A DNA stretch of 64,000 nt from Sacculina carcini (taxonomy: Eukaryota > Arthropoda > Thecostraca > Sacculinidae), in NCBI GenBank assembly GCA_916048095.2, contig OU696595.1, positions 6,265,165 to 6,329,164 on the forward strand, written 5' to 3'. Shown here one piece after another: positions 57,150 to 64,000 of the stretch. How positions within the stretch are numbered: the first letter of the stretch is position 1; the number at the start of each line of letters is the position of its first letter. A program made the position numbers and the translations under genes. Under the pieces are notes generated by a model, which was not told the origin of the DNA, did not search any database, and saw only the letters and a program-made list of their open reading frames with translations.

Positions 57150-58695
57150 GCTTAGGTAACACTTAGGTAACACTTAGTTAACACTTAGGGCACACTTAGG
57201 TAACACTTAGGTAACACTTAGGGCACACTTAGGTAACACTTAGGGCACACTTAGGTAACACTTATGTAACACTTAGGTAACATTTATGTAAAACTTAGGT
57301 AACACTTAGGTAACACTTAGGTAACACTTAGGTAACACTTAGGTAACACTTAGGGCACACTTAGGTAACACTTAGGGCACACTTAGGGCACACTTAGGTA
57401 ACACTTAGGGCACACTTAGGTAACACTTAGGTAACACTTAGGGCACACTTAGGCAACACTTAGGTAACACTTAGGGCACACTTAGGTAACACTTAGGGCA
57501 CACTTAGGGCACACTTAGGGCACACTTAGGGCACACTTAGGTAACACTTAGGGCACACTTAGGTAACACTTAGGGCACACTTAGGTAACACTTAGGGCAC
57601 ACTTAGGTAACACTTAGGGCACACTTAGGTAACACTTAGGTAACACTTGAGGCACACTTAGTTAACACTTAGGTAACACTTAGGTAACACTTAGGGCACA
57701 CTTAGGCAACACTTAGGGCACACTTAGGTAACACTTAGGGCACACTTAGGTAACACTTAGGGCACACTTAGGGTACACTTAGGTAACACTTGAGGCACAC
57801 TTAGTTAACACTTAGGGCACACTTAGGGCACACTTAGGGCATACTTAGGTAACACTTAGGTAACACTTAGGTAACACTTAGGTAACACTTAGGTAACACT
57901 TAGGGTACACTTAGTTAACACTTAGGGCACACTTAGGTAACACTCAGGTAACACTTTGGGCACACTTAGGGCACACTTAGGGTACACTTAGGTAACACTT
58001 GGGTTACACTTAGGTAACACTTAGGGTACGCTTAGGTAACACTTAGGTAACACTTAGGTAACACTTAGGACACACTTAGGTAACACTTAGGTAACACTTA
58101 GGTAACACTTAGGGCACACTTAGGGCACACTTAGGTAACACTTAGGTATCACTTAGGGCACACTTAGGTAACACTTAGGGCACACTTAGGTAACACTTAG
58201 GTAACACTTAGGTAACACTTAGGTAACACTTAGGGTACACTTAGTTAACACTTAGGGCACACTTAGGTAACACTTAGGTAACACTTAGGGCACACTTAGG
58301 TAACACTTAGGGCACACTTAGGTAACACTTATGTAACACTTAGGTAACACTTAGGTAACACTTAGGTAACACTTAGGGTACACTTAGGTAACACTTAGGG
58401 TACGCTTAGGTAACACTTAGGTAACACTTAGTTAACACTTAGGGCACACTTAGGTAACACTTAGGTAACACTTAGGGCACACTTAGGTAACACTTAGGGC
58501 ACACTTAGGTAACACTTATGTAACACTTAGGTAACATTTATGTAACACTTAGGTAACACTTAGGTAACACTTAGGTAACACTTAGGTAACACTTAGGGCA
58601 CACTTAGGTAACACTTAGGGCACACTTAGGGCACACTTAGGTAACACTTAGGGCACACTTAGGTAACACTTAGGTAACACTTAGGTAACACTTAG
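57150..58695 (+). repeat. Block repeated at about 61680-63220 (spacing 4,532 bp)
   Basis: G at 57,144 matches 61,676, TGTAAAACTTA at 57,287 matches 61,819, ACTTTGGG near 57,953 matches 62,485, and G at 58,398 matches 62,930, all 412 units apart. To the left the spacing drops to 4,510 bp (two units fewer). On the right the copies part near 58,696/63,228, where this copy reads C and the other B. Confidence 0.78.
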
Positions 58696-59229
58696 GGTAC
58701 ACTTAGGTAACACTTAGGGTACGCTTAGGTAACACTTAGGTAACACTTAGGTAACACTTAGGACACACTTAGGTAACACTTAGGTAACACTTAGGTAACA
58801 CTTAGGTAACACTTAGGGCACACTTAGGGCACACTTAGGTAACACTTAGGTAACACTTAGGGCACACTTAGGGTATACTTAGGTAACACTTAGGTAACAC
58901 TTAGGGCACACTTAGGTAACACTTAGGGCACACTTAGGTAACACTTAGGTAACACTTAGGGCACACTTAGGTAACACTTAGGGCACACTTAGGTAACACT
59001 TAGGTAACACTTAGGGCACACTTAGGTAACACTTAGGTAACACTTAGGGCACACTTAGGTAACACTTAGGTAACACTTAGGTAACACTTAGGTAACACTT
59101 AGGTAACACTTAGGGCACACTTAGGTAACACTTAGGTAACACTTAGGTAACACTTAGGTAACACTTAGGGCACACTTAGGTAACACTTAGGGCACACTTA
59201 GGTAACACTTAGGGCACACTTAGGTAACA

Positions 59230-61500
59230 CTTAGGTAACACTTAGGGCACACTTAGGTAACACTTATGTAACACTTAGGTAACACTTAGGTAACATTTAT
59301 GTAACACTTAGGTAACACTTAGGGCACACTTAGGTAACACTTAGGTAACACTTAGGTAACACTTAGGGCACACTTAGGTAACACTTAGGGTACACTTAGG
59401 TAACACTTAGGTAACACTTAGGGCACGCTTAGGTAACACTTAGGGCACACTTAGGCAACACTTAGGTAACACTTAGGTAACACTTAGGTAACACTTAGGT
59501 AACACTTAGGTAACACTTAGGGTACACTTAGTTAACACTTAGGGCACACTTAGGTAACACTTATGTAACACTTAGGTAACACTTAGGTAACATTTATGTA
59601 ACACTTAGGTAACACTTAGGGCACACTTAGGTAACACTTAGGTAACACTTAGGTAACACTTAGGGCACACTTAGGTAACACTTAGGGCACACTTAGGTAA
59701 CACTTAGGGCACACTTAGGTAACACTTAGGGCACACTTAGGTAACACTTAGGTAACACTTGAGGCACACTTAGTTAACACTTAGGGCACACTTAGGTAAC
59801 ACTTAGGGCATACTTAGGTAACACTTAGGTAACACTTAGGTAACACTTAGGTAACACTTAGGTAACACTTAGGTAACACTTAGGTAACACTTAGGGTACA
59901 CTTAGTTAACACTTAGGGCACACTTAGGTAACACTTAGGTAACACTTAGGGCACACTTAGGTAACACTTAGGGCACACTTAGGTAACACTTATGTAACAC
60001 TTAGGTAACATTTATGTAACACTTAGGTAACACTTAGGTAAGACTTAGGTAACACTTAGGTAACACTTAGGGCACACTTAGGTAACACTTAGGGCACACT
60101 TAGGGCACACTTAGGTAACACTTAGGGTACACTTAGGTAACACTTAGGGTACACTTAGGTAACACTTAGGTAACACTTAGGGCACACTTAGGTAACACTT
60201 AGGTAACACTTAGGTAACACTTAGGTAACACTTAGGGCACACTTAGGTAACACTTAGGGCACACTTAGGTAACACTTAGGGCACACTTAGGTAACACTTA
60301 GGTAACACTTAGGGCACACTTAGGTAACACTTATGTAACACTTAGGTAACACTTAGGTAACATTTATGTAACACTTAGGTAACACTTAGGGCACACTTAG
60401 GTAACACTTAGGTAACACTTAGGTAACACTTAGGGCACACTTAGGTAACACTTAGGGTACACTTAGGTAACACTTAGGTAACACTTAGGGCACGCTTAGG
60501 TAACACTTAGGGCACACTTAGGCAACACTTAGGTAACACTTAGGTAACACTTAGGTAACACTTAGGTAACACTTAGGTAACACTTAGGGTACACTTAGTT
60601 AACACTTAGGGCACACTTAGGTAACACTTATGTAACACTTAGGTAACACTTAGGTAACATTTATGTAACACTTAGGTAACACTTAGGGCACACTTAGGTA
60701 ACACTTAGGTAACACTTAGGTAACACTTAGGGCACACTTAGGTAACACTTAGGGCACACTTAGGTAACACTTAGGGCACACTTAGGTAACACTTAGGGCA
60801 CACTTAGGTAACACTTAGGGCACACTTAGGTAACACTTAGGTAACACTTGAGGCACACTTAGTTAACACTTAGGGCACACTTAGGTAACACTTAGGGCAT
60901 ACTTAGGTAACACTTAGGTAACACTTAGGTAACACTTAGGTAACACTTAGGTAACACTTAGGTAACACTTAGGTAACACTTAGGGTACACTTAGTTAACA
61001 CTTAGGGCACACTTAGGTAACACTTAGGTAACACTTAGGGCACACTTAGGTAACACTTAGGGCACACTTAGGTAACACTTATGTAACACTTAGGTAACAT
61101 TTATGTAACACTTAGGTAACACTTAGGTAAGACTTAGGTAACACTTAGGTAACACTTAGGGCACACTTAGGTAACACTTAGGGCACACTTAGGGCACACT
61201 TAGGTAACACTTAGGGCACACTTAGGTAACACTTAGGTAACACTTAGGGTACACTTAGGTAACACTTAGGGTACACTTAGGTAACACTTAGGTAACACTT
61301 AGGTAACACTTAGGACACACTTAGGTAACACTTAGGTAACACTTAGGTAACACTTAGGTAACACTTAGGGCACACTTAGGGCACACTTAGGTAACACTTA
61401 GGTAACACTTAGGGCACACTTAGGTAACACTTAGGGCACACTTAGGTAACACTTAGGTAACACTTAGGTAACACTTAGGTAACACTTAGGGTACACTTAG
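59230..61500 (+). repeat. Two copies of a 1.07-1.09-kb block
   Basis: The stretch from about 59.23 kb repeats from about 60.30 kb. C-D-B-A-E strings at 59,520 and 60,587 are 97 units (1,067 bp) apart, while the GGTAAGACTTA units at 60,042 and 61,131 are 99 units (1,089 bp) apart, so two units were gained in between. Both copies hold the A-J-D-B-A-K string near 59.76 and 60.85 kb, in which a single A replaces the usual B before K. GGTAAGACTTA occurs only at these two places. Confidence 0.78.
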
Positions 61501-62195
61501 GTAACACTTAGGGCACACTTAGGTAACACTTAGGTAACACTTAGGTAACACTTAGGTAACACTTAGGGCACACTTAGGTAACACTTAGGGCACACTTAGG
61601 TAACACTTATGTAACACTTAGGTAACACTTAGGTAACACTTAGGTAACACTTAGGGTACACTTAGGTAACACTTAGGGTACGCTTAGGTAACACTTAGGT
61701 AACACTTAGTTAACACTTAGGGCACACTTAGGTAACACTTAGGTAACACTTAGGGCACACTTAGGTAACACTTAGGGCACACTTAGGTAACACTTATGTA
61801 ACACTTAGGTAACATTTATGTAAAACTTAGGTAACACTTAGGTAACACTTAGGTAACACTTAGGTAACACTTAGGTAACACTTAGGGCACACTTAGGTAA
61901 CACTTAGGGCACACTTAGGGCACACTTAGGTAACACTTAGGGCACACTTAGGTAACACTTAGGTAACACTTAGGGCACACTTAGGCAACACTTAGGTAAC
62001 ACTTAGGGCACACTTAGGTAACACTTAGGGCACACTTAGGGCACACTTAGGGCACACTTAGGGCACACTTAGGTAACACTTAGGGCACACTTAGGTAACA
62101 CTTAGGGCACACTTAGGTAACACTTAGGGCACACTTAGGTAACACTTAGGGCACACTTAGGTAACACTTAGGTAACACTTGAGGCACACTTAGTT

Positions 62196-64000
62196 AACAC
62201 TTAGGTAACACTTAGGTAACACTTAGGGCACACTTAGGCAACACTTAGGGCACACTTAGGTAACACTTAGGGCACACTTAGGTAACACTTAGGGCACACT
62301 TAGGGTACACTTAGGTAACACTTGAGGCACACTTAGTTAACACTTAGGGCACACTTAGGGCACACTTAGGGCATACTTAGGTAACACTTAGGTAACACTT
62401 AGGTAACACTTAGGTAACACTTAGGTAACACTTAGGGTACACTTAGTTAACACTTAGGGCACACTTAGGTAACACTCAGGTAACACTTTGGGCACACTTA
62501 GGGCACACTTAGGGTACACTTAGGTAACACTTGGGTTACACTTAGGTAACACTTAGGGTACGCTTAGGTAACACTTAGGTAACACTTAGGTAACACTTAG
62601 GACACACTTAGGTAACACTTAGGTAACACTTAGGTAACACTTAGGGCACACTTAGGGCACACTTAGGTAACACTTAGGTATCACTTAGGGCACACTTAGG
62701 TAACACTTAGGGCACACTTAGGTAACACTTAGGTAACACTTAGGTAACACTTAGGTAACACTTAGGGTACACTTAGTTAACACTTAGGGCACACTTAGGT
62801 AACACTTAGGTAACACTTAGGGCACACTTAGGTAACACTTAGGGCACACTTAGGTAACACTTATGTAACACTTAGGTAACACTTAGGTAACACTTAGGTA
62901 ACACTTAGGGTACACTTAGGTAACACTTAGGGTACGCTTAGGTAACACTTAGGTAACACTTAGTTAACACTTAGGGCACACTTAGGTAACACTTAGGTAA
63001 CACTTAGGGCACACTTAGGTAACACTTAGGGCACACTTAGGTAACACTTATGTAACACTTAGGTAACATTTATGTAACACTTAGGTAACACTTAGGTAAC
63101 ACTTAGGTAACACTTAGGTAACACTTAGGGCACACTTAGGTAACACTTAGGGCACACTTAGGGCACACTTAGGTAACACTTAGGGCACACTTAGGTAACA
63201 CTTAGGTAACACTTAGGTAACACTTAGGGCACACTTAGGCAACACTTAGGGCACACTTAGGTAACACTTAGGGCACACTTAGGTAACACTTAGGGCACAC
63301 TTAGGGTACACTTAGGTAACACTTGAGGCACACTTAGTTAACACTTAGGGCACACTTAGGGCACACTTAGGGCATACTTAGGTAACACTTAGGTAACACT
63401 TAGGTAACACTTAGGTAACACTTAGGTAACACTTAGGGTACACTTAGTTAACACTTAGGGCACACTTAGGTAACACTCAGGTAACACTTTGGGCACACTT
63501 AGGGCACACTTAGGGTACACTTAGGTAACACTTGGGTTACACTTAGGTAACACTTAGGGTACGCTTAGGTAACACTTAGGTAACACTTAGGTAACACTTA
63601 GGACACACTTAGGTAACACTTAGGTAACACTTAGGTAACACTTAGGGCACACTTAGGGCACACTTAGGTAACACTTAGGTATCACTTAGGGCACACTTAG
63701 GTAACACTTAGGGCACACTTAGGTAACACTTAGGTAACACTTAGGTAACACTTAGGTAACACTTAGGGTACACTTAGTTAACACTTAGGGCACACTTAGG
63801 TAACACTTAGGTAACACTTAGGGCACACTTAGGTAACACTTAGGGCACACTTAGGTAACACTTATGTAACACTTAGGTAACACTTAGGTAACACTTAGGT
63901 AACACTTAGGGTACACTTAGGTAACACTTAGGGTACGCTTAGGTAACACTTAGGTAACACTTAGTTAACACTTAGGGCACACTTAGGTAACACTTAGGTA
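62196..64000 (+). repeat. 1,001-bp (91-unit) spaced repeat running off the window
   Basis: Bases 62,196-62,999 recur at 63,197-64,000. K at 62,369/63,370, ACTTTGGG near 62,485/63,486 and G near 62,930/63,931 agree, and I noticed no difference. The match is still running at the last base, so the second copy continues beyond the window. Between the copies lies a D-B-A-A-B-A-B-A-E-A-H-E stretch seen in many other blocks. Confidence 0.8.

Larger units (their letters stand above)
1..64000 (+). repeat. 11-bp satellite array filling the whole window
   Basis: Every base belongs to a head-to-tail 11-bp tandem repeat with consensus GGTAACACTTA (reverse complement TAAGTGTTACC). Unit starts fall on multiples of 11 up to base 50,402 and on multiples of 11 plus 10 afterwards; I checked this near 10, 20, 30, 40, 50, 60 and 64 kb. 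The A unit has 4 of 11 G+C and the B unit 6 of 11, so B-rich stretches are more GC-rich. No unit is inverted and no foreign sequence interrupts the array. Since 11 is not a multiple of 3, the TAG in CTTAGG rotates through all forward frames every 33 bp, and the TAA in CCTAAG does the same on the reverse strand. No protein-coding gene is therefore possible here. This is typical of eukaryotic heterochromatic satellite; the species and chromosome location cannot be told. Both ends of the array lie outside the window. Confidence 0.98.

Noticed and set aside
1..64000. Telomere array (TTAGGG or TTAGG)
   Set aside because: The hexamer never occurs in tandem; it appears once per 11-bp unit and most units read TTAGGT. 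The array is also bounded by no terminal or subtelomeric signature within the window.
1..64000. CRISPR array
   Set aside because: There are no unique spacers: what lies between any repeated words is again the same 11-bp unit.
1..64000. Protein-coding tandem repeat
   Set aside because: The unit length is not a multiple of three and each unit carries TAG (forward) and TAA (reverse) in CTTAGG/CCTAAG, so each frame normally closes within about 33 bp, extended only slightly where the J or N class removes a stop.
1..64000. A true 22-bp A-B dimer as the basic unit
   Set aside because: A-B alternation is common but is broken everywhere by runs of several A units and by B-B to B-B-B-B runs, and gains of odd unit numbers occur (8,151 to 8,140).
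1..64000. GTTAAC in D units as transcription factor half-sites
   Set aside because: It is a one-base variant of the consensus GGTAAC with no associated gene or promoter, so a regulatory reading has no support.
1..64000. CENP-B box or other known centromere motif
   Set aside because: CpG is almost absent and no TTCG...CGGG arrangement exists, so a CENP-B box cannot be present. A centromeric role is not excluded but has no sequence support.
1..64000. Inverted repeats or hairpin-forming palindromes
   Set aside because: All units have the same orientation. Only six-base palindromes such as GTTAAC, CTTAAG and TACGTA appear, as single-base variants of the unit.
1..64000. Naming the host species or a known satellite family
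   Set aside because: I do not recognise this 11-mer. A k-mer search of satellite databases and assemblies with GGTAACACTTA would be decisive, and nothing else in the window helps.

Overview
The whole 64,000-base window is one uninterrupted satellite DNA array. The repeat unit is 11 bp (consensus GGTAACACTTA, read on the + strand), arranged head-to-tail in one orientation from the first base to the last. I count 5,817 complete units plus a 10-base partial unit at the left edge and a 4-base partial unit at the right edge. I see no gene, RNA gene, transposon, CRISPR array or unique sequence. Such an array points to eukaryotic constitutive heterochromatin (pericentromeric, subtelomeric, sex-chromosome or B-chromosome satellite). 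I do not recognise this 11-mer as a named satellite, and nothing in the window identifies the species.

The units differ mostly in their first five bases. The main classes are A = GGTAACACTTA, B = GGGCACACTTA and C = GGGTACACTTA. Rarer ones are D = GTTAACACTTA, E = TGTAACACTTA, F = GGCAACACTTA, G = GGGTACGCTTA, H = GGTAACATTTA, I = GGGCACGCTTA, K = GGGCATACTTA, L = GGACACACTTA, M = GGTATCACTTA, N = GGTAACACTCA, O = GATAACACTTA, P = GGTAAAACTTA, Q = GGGAATACTTA and R = GGTTACACTTA. J is AGGCACACTTA, preceded by an A unit ending in G. The CACTTA half is much more constant. These letters are used throughout the entries.

The rare classes serve as markers and show a nested, irregular higher-order organisation. 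About 1.4-7.1 kb reappears at 9.5-15.3 kb. About 13.2-15.3 kb reappears at 26.7-28.9 kb. About 15.65-25.9 kb reappears at 26.8-37.4 kb, a near-tandem duplication of 11.2-11.5 kb. About 37.4-40.5 kb is tandemly duplicated (3,113 bp), with a third copy near 51.2-54 kb. About 42.65-44.5 kb is tandemly duplicated (1,870 bp). About 48.5-50.9 kb reappears at 55.8-58.2 kb. Shorter repeats of roughly 1.0-1.1 kb spacing fill 59-64 kb. Copies differ by rare substitutions and by gains or losses of whole units (11, 22, 44, 88 or 308 bp).

The 11-bp register holds from base 11 to base 50,401. It slips once, by one base, in a 10-bp unit at 50,402-50,411, then holds to the end. The picture is a young array that grows and rearranges by homologous exchange between whole units. 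All boundaries were read by eye and are good to about 50 bp; I ran no dot plot or alignment.
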